NCBI RefSeq assembly: GCF_021538615.1
Contig: NZ_JAJHIZ010000003.1
Location: 3,038,001 to 3,102,000 of the forward strand
DNA length: 64,000 nt
Source of the DNA: Niabella agricola
GTDB lineage: Bacteria; Bacteroidota; Bacteroidia; Chitinophagales; Chitinophagaceae
Direction: 5' to 3'
The notes below the pieces were generated by a model. The model did no database searches, had not been told where the DNA came from, and was given only the letters and a program-made list of their open reading frames with translations. The position numbers and the translations under genes are program-made. Of the stretch, positions 1 through 9,668 are shown in pieces. Position 1 is the stretch's first letter. Every line of letters begins with the position of its first letter.

Positions 1-2
1 AT

Positions 3-2342
3 GAAAGTCCCTGCCCGTTGTTGTTCCTGTACAATCATCAGTTGTTCCTGTTCAGCAATGCAGAAAGCATCAGCCTCATCGAAAAATTCCTCCCTGCGGG
101 AAAAATGATCATCGCTCCCGATCAATGGGCCGAAACCCTGCATGAGTTCATATTACCGCTGGCGCGGGAGTATAAAGTTGACTTTGATGCTTCCATGCTG
201 CACGTAATGAAGAACATTGTGCCGGAAGCGAAACTGCTGTTGATCGAAAAAGGTGATCATCTTATTTTCAAACCGCAGTTTTCCTATAAGGGATACGAAA
301 CAGACCTGCTGGGTAAGGAAATCTTCCTGATTCCTGAAGGCGACAAGATCCTGTCGATACACCGGAATAAGGAAAAAGAAAATGCGTTTGTAGACCGGCT
401 GAAGAACCTGCACTCAAACCTGGTGATGAACGAAGAAAACGGTACGCTTTCCCTGAAAGGTACGGAGATCCTGAAGGATAACTGGTTCTTCCTGTTTGTA
501 GATGCCATGAAGGAAATGCAGGTGCCCGTGTTTGGTTACGATGCATTGCGGAACTTCCGCTTCAATACCGCCAAACCGCAAACAAAGATCTTTATTTCCA
601 GTAATACAGATTGGTTTGATGCCAAGGTAGATATCGTTTTTGGTGATCAGCAGGTTTCCATTGCCGATGTAAAGCGTGCACTGGCAAATAAACAGATGTA
701 TGTACAGCTGGGCGATGGCACCCTGGGAGTATTGCCCGAGGAGTGGCTGAAAAAATATGCCCTCCTGTTCCGGGTGGGCGAAGGCGCCAATAACAACCTT
801 AAACTTTCCAAATACCACAAAAGCGTGGTGGATGAATTGTTTGAACTGAAGAATGAAGAAGAGCTGGTATTTGAGCTGGAAGAAAAATACAACCGGTTAA
901 GAGATTTTGAAAAGATCCATGAAATTGAGCCGCCGGCGCACCTGCAGCCGATTCTGCGCCCCTACCAGGAAGCAGGTTTTCAATGGATCAACTACCTGAA
1001 GAATGTTAACTGGGGCGGCATTTTAGCAGATGACATGGGTTTGGGTAAAACCGTTCAGGCCCTGTCATACCTGGAGCATCACAAATCCCAGAACCCCGAA
1101 GCGCGGATCCTGGTGATTTGTCCTACCACGCTGATCTACAACTGGGAAAATGAGATCAAGAAGTTTACGCCTTCTTTAACCTACCGGATTCACCACGGAC
1201 CATCGCGTACCCGCAATGCCGAGGATATTTTAAAACAGGATGTCACCATCACTACGTACGGTACCCTGCGCAGCGATATTAAATTGTTCGTAGGCGTTCC
1301 TTTTGATTATGCGGTACTCGATGAAAGCCAGGCCATTAAGAATCCCTCCAGTAAGGTTACCAAGGCGGCCTACCTGATCAATGCAAAGCACCGGCTTTGT
1401 ATGAGTGGTACGCCGCTGCAGAACAATACGTTTGATATTTATGCGCAAATGAACTTTTTGAACCCCGGCATGCTGGGCAGCATTGAATTTTTCCGGCAGG
1501 AATTTGCCATTCCCATCGATAAGCTGGGAGAGGCTGACCGGAAAGAACATTTGCGGAAACTGCTATATCCGTTTATCCTGCGCCGCACGAAAGAGCAGGT
1601 GGCCAAGGACCTTCCGGAAAAACAGGAAATGATCCTCTGGTGCGAAATGGAAAGCGAGCAGCGTTCAATTTACGATGCCTACCGGAATGATTACCGGGAT
1701 AAGATCCTGGGCAACATTGAGTCGCAGGGTATTGGCCGCTCGCAGATGACAATCCTGCAGGGATTGATGAAACTCCGGCAGATCTGCGATTCGCCGGCCA
1801 TCCTAAATGAAGAAGAAGCCTTTGAGAACCATTCCATCAAAATTGAAGAACTGGTGCGGGAAATCACCGAAAATATGAGCGACCATAAAGCGCTGATCTT
1901 TTCGCAGTTCCTCGGAATGCTGGGACTGATCCGGCAGAAGCTTGAAGCCCTGGGCATTAAATATGAATATTTTGATGGAAGCACCTCTGCTCCCGATCGC
2001 GAAAAAGCCATCCAGAGCTTCCAGAAAAATGAAGAAGTACGGGTGTTCCTTATCTCTTTAAAAGCCGGGGGGGTGGGTTTGAACCTTACTGCAGCAGATT
2101 ATGTGTACATCGTAGATCCCTGGTGGAACCCCGCTGTGGAGCAGCAGGCCATCGACCGTACGCACCGGATCGGGCAAACCAAGAGCATTTTTGCTTACCG
2201 CATGATCTGTAAGGATACGATCGAAGACAAGATCCTGAAACTGCAGGAAAAGAAGAAAGCCCTGGCAAAGGATCTGATTGCAGACGAAGCCGGATTTGTG
2301 AAGTCGCTGACAAAAGAAGATGTGGAATACCTGTTTAGCTAA
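3..2342 (+). CDS. SNF2-family DNA helicase/ATPase, 5' partial
   Basis: Frame open from the left edge, so the gene begins upstream of the window; about 780 C-terminal residues are present. Numbering from the TTG at 18, the SNF2 motor is complete: motif I DDMGLGKT near residues 337-344, the Walker B variant DESQ near 434, motif III SGTPLQNN near 463, and the C-terminal helicase lobe with DPWWNP and the RTHRIGQ arginine-finger motif near 700-720. Bacterial SNF2 ATPases translocate on double-stranded DNA and remodel protein-DNA complexes; here the cellular role is unknown. The stretch before the motor (roughly residues 1-300) is probably the accessory domain found before the motor in bacterial homologues. 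The end (YLFS) is natural. Family assignment is secure; substrate is not. Confidence 0.93.
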   Translation, partial: ESPCPLLFLYNHQLFLFSNAESISLIEKFLPAGKMIIAPDQWAETLHEFILPLAREYKVDFDASMLHVMKNIVPEAKLLLIEKGDHLIFKPQFSYKGYETDLLGKEIFLIPEGDKILSIHRNKEKENAFVDRLKNLHSNLVMNEENGTLSLKGTEILKDNWFFLFVDAMKEMQVPVFGYDALRNFRFNTAKPQTKIFISSNTDWFDAKVDIVFGDQQVSIADVKRALANKQMYVQLGDGTLGVLPEEWLKKYALLFRVGEGANNNLKLSKYHKSVVDELFELKNEEELVFELEEKYNRLRDFEKIHEIEPPAHLQPILRPYQEAGFQWINYLKNVNWGGILADDMGLGKTVQALSYLEHHKSQNPEARILVICPTTLIYNWENEIKKFTPSLTYRIHHGPSRTRNAEDILKQDVTITTYGTLRSDIKLFVGVPFDYAVLDESQAIKNPSSKVTKAAYLINAKHRLCMSGTPLQNNTFDIYAQMNFLNPGMLGSIEFFRQEFAIPIDKLGEADRKEHLRKLLYPFILRRTKEQVAKDLPEKQEMILWCEMESEQRSIYDAYRNDYRDKILGNIESQGIGRSQMTILQGLMKLRQICDSPAILNEEEAFENHSIKIEELVREITENMSDHKALIFSQFLGMLGLIRQKLEALGIKYEYFDGSTSAPDREKAIQSFQKNEEVRVFLISLKAGGVGLNLTAADYVYIVDPWWNPAVEQQAIDRTHRIGQTKSIFAYRMICKDTIEDKILKLQEKKKALAKDLIADEAGFVKSLTKEDVEYLFS

Positions 2343-2394
2343 TAGGAAACAGGGGCAGCGGTTCCTACTCGCTGTTCTTCCAAATAATTAAAAC

Positions 2395-2673
2395 ATGAAA
2401 TTCAGAAGAGGCATTTTGTTGTTCATCGCTGGTGTAATTTTAGTGGCCTATTTTACCAAGCCATCTAAAGAAGGATTTATCAAATGGATGCAGCCAACGG
2501 TGAGCCGTACCCATATACCTCCGGTGGTGGATTACCAGGATAAATTTCTCTATGCGCTGGTAACGGCTACCTACGTCGATGCTGCCAATCCTGTGAAGGA
2601 AGATAACCGTGTGGTGGCACCTACCCGCAAGGAAACTTATGTGGGTGTTTTCGGGCGGTATTGGAAACAATAA
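2395..2673 (+). CDS. Small membrane-anchored protein, DUF4359-like
   Basis: 92 residues. An N-terminal hydrophobic helix (about residues 6-20, after MKFRRG) is followed by TKPSKEGFIKWM, which resembles the NPSEEDF-type sequence after the helix in DUF4359 proteins, then by a short soluble part likely outside the cytoplasmic membrane. It lies 52 bp after the SNF2 gene on the same strand and may be read through from it. Function not known. The DUF4359 link is from memory of the motif and is tentative; that it is a real gene is supported by the signal-anchor pattern and the lack of any alternative gene here. Confidence 0.65.
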   Translation: MKFRRGILLFIAGVILVAYFTKPSKEGFIKWMQPTVSRTHIPPVVDYQDKFLYALVTATYVDAANPVKEDNRVVAPTRKETYVGVFGRYWKQ

Positions 2674-2695
2674 TCCCTTCGGGAATGAGAAATAA

Positions 2696-2726
2696 CCAAT
2701 GTGGAATATTAAATGTGGAAGTTAGG
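2696..2726. repeat. Heptad-periodic intergenic repeat
   Basis: On the minus strand this reads as consecutive 7-mers TTCCACA, TTTAATA, TTCCACA, TTGG. The same 7-base rhythm and TTCC core occur at 2836-2872 and 51410-51440. No coding potential. Confidence 0.5.
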
Positions 2727-2835
2727 ATTCCGTTACCTGTTATCGGTGATCAGTAATCAGTTTTCAGCAGATCACGTACGGGATCGGGGATCTGGCGTCC
2801 CGAATGAAGATATTATACCAGACATCAAACGATAC

Positions 2836-2872
2836 CTGACCTGGAACATTAAACATTGAACCTGTAACGTCC
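2836..2872. repeat. Heptad-periodic intergenic repeat, second block
   Basis: Minus strand reads TTACAGG, TTCAATG, TTTAATG, TTCCAGG, then TCAGG, i.e. 7-base units of the form TTnnAnG. It sits just after the 3' end of the minus-strand AraC regulator gene. Confidence 0.5.
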
Positions 2873-2873
2873 C

Positions 2874-3761
2874 TCACCCCCTGGGATGCCGCTCCCGGTA
2901 GTGCCTGGGCGACTGGCCAAACTTCTTTTTAAAGATCCGGGAAAAATAAAAAAGCGTATCAAAGCCGGTCTGATCGGCAATCTCCCGGATCGGCAAACTG
3001 GTAGCCCGTAACAACTCGCCGGCCTTTCCTAACCGCAGTTCCAGGTGATACTGATTGGGGGATAATCCGGTTACCGCCTTAAAATCTTTTCTGAATTTGG
3101 AGTAGCTTACGGTGAGCTGCTGCGCCACCTGCGTCATGCTGATATCGCTTTCCAGCGCTTCCTGTAATAAAAACTTTGCTTTGGAGATGTATTGTAGCGC
3201 ATCTCCGGTATTTTCCTTTTTATAAACCGATGCGTTATAAACCAGCGACAGCAGTTGTACGACAAAGCCGGCAATAAGCTGGTGATAGCCCGGGGTGGCA
3301 TTTTTAATCGTGTGGATGAGGGTATGGAAAGTAGCGAGCAGTTCCTCATGTAAGCCTACATGGATCACCGGATTTTTTTTGCTGAAGAAACCAGACTTCA
3401 TCAGCCGTTGCGGATAATAGCCGTTAAAACCGATCCAGTATTCTTCCCATCCGATTTTTGAAACGGGTTTATACCGGTGCCAGGTACCGGGAAACAACAG
3501 GAAGCAGCTGCCTTCCTCAACAATACTGGAAGATTGGTGTGCCGTTTCAAAAATCCCGCTGCCCTGCGATATAAATACAATATAGTAATCATTCAGGATC
3601 CGCCCCTTGTTCCAGGTAAAACGGTGCGTGCTGGGGTGCTCCCGGCTCAGCGGATAGGGCTGATGCTGCCGGATCTTGGTATAGCCCACCGTGGTAACGT
3701 ACAGGCCCCAGTTGTCTTCAATCGTTGTTTTTGCGAGGTATTTATGAAAATTCTTCACCAT
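2874..3761 (-). CDS. AraC-family transcriptional regulator
   Basis: 295 residues. The N-terminal ~150 residues look like a cupin-type effector-binding half (Y-x-V-F-I near 60, then a LLFPGTWHRYKP loop typical of AraC sugar sensors). The last ~100 residues hold the two-helix-turn-helix AraC domain, ending in the usual IREIADQTGFDTLFYFSRIF and FKKKFGQSPRHYR signatures. Divergent from the SusC/SusD operon that starts at 4116, so it is probably the local activator sensing a sugar released from the polysaccharide. No hybrid two-component regulator or SusR-like gene is seen, so it is the likely specific regulator. Effector unknown. Confidence 0.9.
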   Translation of the reverse strand: MVKNFHKYLAKTTIEDNWGLYVTTVGYTKIRQHQPYPLSREHPSTHRFTWNKGRILNDYYIVFISQGSGIFETAHQSSSIVEEGSCFLLFPGTWHRYKPVSKIGWEEYWIGFNGYYPQRLMKSGFFSKKNPVIHVGLHEELLATFHTLIHTIKNATPGYHQLIAGFVVQLLSLVYNASVYKKENTGDALQYISKAKFLLQEALESDISMTQVAQQLTVSYSKFRKDFKAVTGLSPNQYHLELRLGKAGELLRATSLPIREIADQTGFDTLFYFSRIFKKKFGQSPRHYRERHPRG

Positions 3762-4115
3762 TTAAATATACAGAAAATATCAAAAAGTGTAAATTAAATA
3801 CGGGATAGTGTATGTGTTTCCCGGCTATCAGAATGTAAATTTGAAACAGAAGCCGATGATAAGAAACCGGATAAGACCATGCTCCGGCGGCGATGATTGC
3901 TTTATTAATAAAAGGTAACGATTGACGATTTTGAATAAATGATAGTCTGGGATCGCGGTAGCTGAGGCGTCCGGAGCGCGGTGTACAAGATACCCGGAAA
4001 GGAAGGCATCAGGAATATGTTTTTCGGATAGGTCAGAAAATGTAAATTTAGCATCCGGTAAGGGCCATTGAAAATAGCCGGTAGCCCATTTAATATTATT
4101 TTAAACAAGCCAATT
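3762..4115. other. Divergent intergenic region upstream of SusC operon
   Basis: 354 bp between the AraC gene and the SusC start. Two near-identical blocks read TCAGAA(aa)TGTAAATTT, at 3828-3842 and 4031-4042. The first forms a full TAnnTTTG box (3836-3843). The second (TAAATTTA, 4035-4042) is one base off but better placed for the SusC start. Neither has a clear TTTG 20 bases upstream, which would suit activator-dependent transcription. No small gene or RNA recognised. Confidence 0.4.
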
Positions 4116-7100
4116 ATGATGATGCTCAAACTGCTAAGAAAATCGCTGCTGCTCCGGCAGGGCACACTGTTTTTGTTGCTGCTTTTGTTCCAGGAAGCGG
4201 CAACCGCACAGGGAAATGAAACCACGATCCGGGGTGTAATTACCCTCAGCCGCTCTGGTGACGACCTCGCAGGTACTTCTATTAATATTAAAGGAAAAAT
4301 AGAAGCGACGGCCACGGATAAAAACGGGGCGTTTAGTTTAAAGTCGCGCCTACCCGTCACCCTGATTATATCCCGGGTAGGCTATGGTACGCTGGAGGTG
4401 CCGGTGGTTTCGGATGAGCCGGTAACCGCATTGCTTACGGAAAGTAGCAATAATATGAACGAAGTGGTAGTGGTAAGTTATGGTACCAAGCTGGCGAAAA
4501 ATATTACCAGCGCTGTAACCACTTTCAACGCCGCAAAGGCGAAAGATATTCCTGCCGCAGAATTTGGTCAGCGTTTACAGGGCCGCGTAGCCGGGGTTCA
4601 GATCAATATGGCCAATGGCCGGCCGGGGCAGGGCATTGATATGCGCATCCGGGGTGCAGCTTCATTGGGTAATGGATATCAGCCGCTGATCGTGGTGGAT
4701 GGGCAGATTCTTTCAGGAGCCAATACGCGCTCGGGAGATATGAATGTGATCAATCCTGATGAAATTGAAACGTTTACCGTATTGAAAGATGCAGCTGCTG
4801 CAGCGCTTTATGGCTCCCGGGCGGCGAATGGAGTGATCTTAATCACTACTAAACAGGCAAAAGCTGGTCGCACAAGCATTAGCTTTGATACCTTTTACGG
4901 CTGGCAGAGCGTGCCTAAAAAAGGGCGTCCGAACATGATGGATGCGCGTGATTTCGCGACCTATATGAAAGAGTACTTTGACGACAAAGCCCGCTATGAA
5001 GGATATAAGGATGGTGTTCCCAAAGATTATAGCACGCCGGAGCAATATGGAAAAGGAACTGATTGGTATGGCGCTTTACTTAGAACGGCGCCCATGCAAA
5101 ACTATTCAGTAAACCTGTCTTCCGGTACCGAAAAGTCATCTTCCTCTTCTACACTCACTTATTTTAGTCAGGATGGTGTTTTGTTGAACACCAATCTGAA
5201 ACGCTATTCGTTCCGGACCAATAATGAATATCGTCCCGGAGACCGGTTTAAGATCGGTTTAAACCTGGCACCCTCCTACCAGCAGGAGCGCAATACGAGG
5301 GCCTTTACAGATGGCAACCGGCAAATCCTGGCAAATGCCACCGCGGCCTCTCCCTTGCAGCCCATTTACAATGCAGATGGAACCTTTAACAGCTCCGCCC
5401 GCTCTGCAAATATGCTTAATTTGAACAACCCCGTTCAGCAGTTGCAACTGGCTAATGCTAGTTATAAGACCTTTCGCTTACTGGGAAATGCCTATGCGGA
5501 TATTGCCGTGTTAAAGAACCTGCATTTTAGAACATCCATGAACGGCGATATTGCTGCTTATCAGGATAACTGGTACCAGGGTACTATGTATGGGATCGGT
5601 TTGAGCGCCACACCCGTGCCAAGGCCTCCGTCCAATTCCAGCGCTGCGGATAATTCGTACAACTATGTTTCCTGGTTAAATGAAAATACATTAATTTATA
5701 ACCTTGATCTGAACGGCCATCGTTTCGATGTTTTGGCGGGGTACAGTGCGCAGAAATGGAGCCGTGAATATCGCTCGATTGGTGGTTCTAATTTTGCTAA
5801 TGACGCCATTCCATGGATCTCGGGCGCTGCAGTAACAAGCGGTACTACTAATAAAGAAGCCTGGAGTATGGCTTCTGCCTTTGGCCGCCTCAGCTACGAT
5901 TATAAAGGAAAGTACTTGTTATCAGCTACTTTTCGCCGGGATGGGTCCTCCCGCTTTGGGCCTTCTGTGAAGTATGCAAATTTCCCTTCTGTTTCAGCAG
6001 GCTGGCTGCTTAGCGATGAAGATTTCTTTAAACAGAGCGAAACAATCAGCTTTTTGAAATTAAGGGCCAGTTATGGAAAAACAGGTAACTTCAATATTAA
6101 CAATTACCAGTTTGTAACCTATATTAACCCTAACAACTACGTATTTGGCGGCAACCTTTCACCCGGGTTTGGAGCCAATGTTACGCTCGGAAACCCACGG
6201 GTAACCTGGGAAAGCTCTGCACAGGCAGATATTGGAGCAGATATTAATTTTCTTCATGACCGGATTAACTTTTCATATGATTATTATAATAAGATCACAA
6301 CGGAACTGTTGTACCTGGTTAACCTGCCGTTTGAATCGGGATATAGCAATGTGCAGCTGAATACTGCCAAGATCCGGATCCGCGGGCATGAGTTTCAGGT
6401 AAGTTCCCGGAACCTGGTAGGTAAATTTGAGTGGACCACAGATCTGAACCTCTCACTGAATAATAATAAACTAATAGCACTGCCGGATAATACCCAGTTT
6501 ATTGGCAATAATACTACTTATGCAGGGTTTAACAGAACCGTACTTGGCGGACACATTGGCGAATTTTACGGATATGTATTTGATGGAGTATATATGAACC
6601 AGGCTGAGTTTGACAGTCAGCCCAAACATGTGACTTCTGCCGTGGGCTCGGTGCGGATGAAGGATGTGAACGGAGACAAAGTGATCACCGCAGATGACCG
6701 TACTTCTATCGGAAACCCCAACCCCCGTTATATTTACGGTATCACCAATACCTTCCGCTATCAAAATTTTGACCTGAACATTGTGGGGTATGGGCAGGGC
6801 GGAAATAAGATCTTAAATGTGAATCGCTCTGACTGGACCAACCTGGATGGTATCATGAACGTGGCTGCGGATATGAAAAACCGCTGGAGATCAGAAGACA
6901 ATCCCGGCAATGGAAAAGTGCCCAGCACCAGGGCGGGTACAACCGAACTGTACCGGTTGGCCAACTCTTCCTGGGTAGAAAGCGGAAACTTTTTTACCGT
7001 AAAGAACATCGCATTGGGATACACGTTCCGCCAGAACATTTTAAAATACATCCGGTCTGCCAGGATTTATGCAAGCGTGCAGCAGGCGTTTGTATTTACA

Positions 7101-7226
7101 AGATATACAGGCATGAACCCAGAAGCGAATGCTACAAAGGATGACAATACCAATGCCTACGGTCAGGACCTCAGCACTTACCCGATACCGCGCACATTTA
7201 TGATCGGAGCCAATTTTAGCTTTTAA
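4116..7226 (+). CDS. SusC/RagA-type TonB-dependent outer-membrane transporter
   Basis: 1036 residues from ATG 4116, chosen because MMMLKLL begins a typical signal peptide ending ...EAATAQ; an in-frame upstream ATG at 4068 would put a polar stretch ahead of it. Order: signal peptide (1-32), carboxypeptidase-regulatory-like domain (about 35-105), TonB-box-like segment EVVVVSYGT near 120, plug with LQGRVAGVQI and the typical ALYGSRAANGVI, then the beta-barrel ending in aromatic F. Imports oligosaccharides across the outer membrane with its SusD partner 18 bp downstream. First gene of the tightly spaced operon running to 15617. Substrate inferred from the enzymes: pectic oligosaccharides with rhamnose. 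Confidence 0.95.
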   Translation: MMMLKLLRKSLLLRQGTLFLLLLLFQEAATAQGNETTIRGVITLSRSGDDLAGTSINIKGKIEATATDKNGAFSLKSRLPVTLIISRVGYGTLEVPVVSDEPVTALLTESSNNMNEVVVVSYGTKLAKNITSAVTTFNAAKAKDIPAAEFGQRLQGRVAGVQINMANGRPGQGIDMRIRGAASLGNGYQPLIVVDGQILSGANTRSGDMNVINPDEIETFTVLKDAAAAALYGSRAANGVILITTKQAKAGRTSISFDTFYGWQSVPKKGRPNMMDARDFATYMKEYFDDKARYEGYKDGVPKDYSTPEQYGKGTDWYGALLRTAPMQNYSVNLSSGTEKSSSSSTLTYFSQDGVLLNTNLKRYSFRTNNEYRPGDRFKIGLNLAPSYQQERNTRAFTDGNRQILANATAASPLQPIYNADGTFNSSARSANMLNLNNPVQQLQLANASYKTFRLLGNAYADIAVLKNLHFRTSMNGDIAAYQDNWYQGTMYGIGLSATPVPRPPSNSSAADNSYNYVSWLNENTLIYNLDLNGHRFDVLAGYSAQKWSREYRSIGGSNFANDAIPWISGAAVTSGTTNKEAWSMASAFGRLSYDYKGKYLLSATFRRDGSSRFGPSVKYANFPSVSAGWLLSDEDFFKQSETISFLKLRASYGKTGNFNINNYQFVTYINPNNYVFGGNLSPGFGANVTLGNPRVTWESSAQADIGADINFLHDRINFSYDYYNKITTELLYLVNLPFESGYSNVQLNTAKIRIRGHEFQVSSRNLVGKFEWTTDLNLSLNNNKLIALPDNTQFIGNNTTYAGFNRTVLGGHIGEFYGYVFDGVYMNQAEFDSQPKHVTSAVGSVRMKDVNGDKVITADDRTSIGNPNPRYIYGITNTFRYQNFDLNIVGYGQGGNKILNVNRSDWTNLDGIMNVAADMKNRWRSEDNPGNGKVPSTRAGTTELYRLANSSWVESGNFFTVKNIALGYTFRQNILKYIRSARIYASVQQAFVFTRYTGMNPEANATKDDNTNAYGQDLSTYPIPRTFMIGANFSF

Positions 7227-7244
7227 GTTATAAAGAGATTTACA

Positions 7245-8816
7245 ATGAAAAATTATAAATATATTCCGGGAATTTATATCACAGCAATACTATTGCTGGC
7301 ATCTTGTACCAAGGATTTCCTCACCCTTTACCCCGAGGGCAGTCTGAACGGGAACTCCTTTTATAAAACCACACAGGATTTTCAACAGGCCGTTACGGGG
7401 GCTTATACACCATTAAGGGATATTGCCAACAATGCTTTCTGGATGGATGAAATGCGGTCCGATAATGCTACCTACGATTATTTTGCCAAGGACCGGGGAA
7501 ATGCGGCCACAGAGAACATTTCCACTTTTCTGGACGAATCGACCAATGGCATTATACAGAACCGCTACCAGGCCGCCTATGTAGGCATTGGCAGAACAAA
7601 TGCCATCCTGGACCGGATCGCCGGTTTTTCCGGGATGACCGATTCTTTGAAAAAGACCATTGTTGCAGAAACAAAAGCATTACGGGGGCATTATTATTTT
7701 GATCTGGTGAGAAATTACGGCGGTGTGCCACTGCACCTGCACGAGGTGTTGAAAATGGAGGATAGTTACCTGCCACGGGCTTCAGTTGAAGATGTGTATG
7801 CACAGGTGATTAGTGACCTGAAAGAGGCCCTGGATGTTTTACCCTCTCCCCAGTTTACATCCGCCTCTACGGGGCGGATCAATAAAGGAGTGGTAGCTAC
7901 CGAACTTGCCGCAGTCTATATGCAACGGGGCGACTATTCCAGTGCGTTGCCATTGTTACAATCGGTTGCCGGCATGGGCTATACCCTGATGACCAATTTT
8001 AGTTCCATCTTCAATCCTGCTAATAAAAGCGCTGACAAGAATAAAGAGCTGATTTTTGATGTACAATATCAGTCTGGAACCACTGGTATGCAAAGCAGTT
8101 TTATTTACCGGTTTCTTCCAAACATGTCTACCTCCTTTCCTTTATTGGGTGAAGGTGTTAAATTTAATATAAACACCTATGGTGGATGGAATATACCTAC
8201 GGATAACTTAAAGGCCGTATTTGAGCCGGGCGACCAGCGGTTTGATGCCACCATCGGTGTGATAGAAGGCACTATAAACAGCACGCAGGATTTTGTGCCC
8301 ACAAAGGTGGTTAGCGCAGTAAATTATACACCCCCGGCGGGAGTGGTAACAAAATATTTTTGCCGGAAATATTATTTTCCGCCTTATCCCAATATCAACC
8401 GGAATACCGATCAGAACTGGCCTTTATACCGTTATAGTGAAGTACTGCTGATGCTGGCCGAATGTTTAAATGAAACCGGCAAATCAGGGGATGCGATTCC
8501 CTACCTGAACCAGGTAAGAGTCCGTGCTTTTGGAGATGCAAACCATAATATTACCTCCGCCAATCAGGAACAGTTGCGTGCGGCAATCGCTTTGGAAAGA
8601 AGAAGAGAATTGGCTTTTGAAAACAAGCGTTGGCAGGATCTGATCCGAACCGGGCAGGCTATAACGGTAATGAATGCCTATGGGATAACAGCTAAACAAA
8701 AATTTTCTTATCTGCTACCTCAGTCATTCAATGTTACACAGAACCGGCTCTTGTATCCCATTCCAAAACGTGAAATGGATCTGAATAAGCAACTAAAACA
8801 AAATCCCGGTTATTAG
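7245..8816 (+). CDS. SusD/RagB-like glycan-binding lipoprotein
   Basis: 523 residues. Lipoprotein signal peptide with lipobox LASC (Cys near residue 21), followed by TKDFLTLYPEG, the usual start of SusD homologues. TPR-like helical region, RGHYYFDLVRNYGGVPL, and the C-terminal SusD signatures YRYSEVLLMLAE and RRRELAFENKRWQDLIR are all present. Surface-exposed lid of the SusC transporter. Length normal for the family. Confidence 0.95.
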   Translation: MKNYKYIPGIYITAILLLASCTKDFLTLYPEGSLNGNSFYKTTQDFQQAVTGAYTPLRDIANNAFWMDEMRSDNATYDYFAKDRGNAATENISTFLDESTNGIIQNRYQAAYVGIGRTNAILDRIAGFSGMTDSLKKTIVAETKALRGHYYFDLVRNYGGVPLHLHEVLKMEDSYLPRASVEDVYAQVISDLKEALDVLPSPQFTSASTGRINKGVVATELAAVYMQRGDYSSALPLLQSVAGMGYTLMTNFSSIFNPANKSADKNKELIFDVQYQSGTTGMQSSFIYRFLPNMSTSFPLLGEGVKFNINTYGGWNIPTDNLKAVFEPGDQRFDATIGVIEGTINSTQDFVPTKVVSAVNYTPPAGVVTKYFCRKYYFPPYPNINRNTDQNWPLYRYSEVLLMLAECLNETGKSGDAIPYLNQVRVRAFGDANHNITSANQEQLRAAIALERRRELAFENKRWQDLIRTGQAITVMNAYGITAKQKFSYLLPQSFNVTQNRLLYPIPKREMDLNKQLKQNPGY

Positions 8817-8846
8817 TGAACCAAATGAATACTTAAATAAGCACAA

Positions 8847-9662
8847 ATGAAACATGAACTTTCACAGGAACAGATTGGCTACTACCAGCAGAATGGATTT
8901 GTAGTGATCGATGATTTTTTGTCGCCCGAAGAATTGCAGGAATGGCGGGAAGCGGTGACCGAAGCGATTGCAGAACGGAACGGAATCAAGATCCCCGGCC
9001 AGGATATTAAAGTAGGCATGGATGATGGTATCAACGAAGATGCAGAATACTTTTCCAAAGTGTTCGACCAGCTGCTGAACCTCTGGCAAACCAATGAAAA
9101 AGTTAAAAAGATCATGATGGACGAACGCATCGGTAAAATGGCAGCGGAACTGGCCGGTGTAGACGGTATCCGGATCTGGCATGACCAGGCGCTGTTTAAA
9201 AAACCCTGGGCCAATCCCACCTCCTGGCACCTGGATACGCCCTTCTGGTCGTTTTCCGACCGGAACGCACTTTCCATTTGGGTGGCCCTGGACGACGCCA
9301 CGCTGGAAAACGGATGCCTGTATTTTATACCGGGATCGTTTAAGGAAACGACCTTTGAGAACAAAGGCATCGGTAAAAATATGGATGGCATTTTTGACGT
9401 ATACCCGCAGTTCAAAAAAGTAAATTCCGTTGCTGCAAAAATGAAAGCCGGTAGTTGTTCCTTTCACAACGGGCTTACCATTCATGGCGCGGGAGCCAAT
9501 ATGACAAGCAGTTACCGGAGAGCGATGACCTGTGCCTATATGCCGGATGGAAACGTATTTAACGGACAGGCAAATATCCTGCCAGATGCCTACCTTAAAA
9601 CACTGGCCGTTGGTGATCTTTTGAACAACGACGAGCAGAATCCTCTGATCTATCATAAATAA
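8847..9662 (+). CDS. Phytanoyl-CoA dioxygenase (PhyH)-family Fe(II)/2-oxoglutarate oxygenase
   Basis: 271 residues. Double-stranded beta-helix oxygenase with the metal motif HxD in WHLDT (about residues 128-130), the distal His in IHGAG (about 213) and an Arg of YRRAM (about 225) for 2-oxoglutarate. The family hydroxylates diverse small molecules. Third gene of the polysaccharide operon, 30 bp after SusD and 6 bp before the isomerase. A direct role in sugar breakdown is not established; oxidation of a decorated sugar or its methyl group is possible. Active-site residues appear intact. Confidence 0.88.
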   Translation: MKHELSQEQIGYYQQNGFVVIDDFLSPEELQEWREAVTEAIAERNGIKIPGQDIKVGMDDGINEDAEYFSKVFDQLLNLWQTNEKVKKIMMDERIGKMAAELAGVDGIRIWHDQALFKKPWANPTSWHLDTPFWSFSDRNALSIWVALDDATLENGCLYFIPGSFKETTFENKGIGKNMDGIFDVYPQFKKVNSVAAKMKAGSCSFHNGLTIHGAGANMTSSYRRAMTCAYMPDGNVFNGQANILPDAYLKTLAVGDLLNNDEQNPLIYHK

Positions 9663-9668
9663 ACGGCT

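Noticed and set aside
8862..9656. 264-codon minus-strand frame opposite the PhyH gene
   Set aside because: PhyH frame carries conserved metal-binding motifs; the other strand does not.
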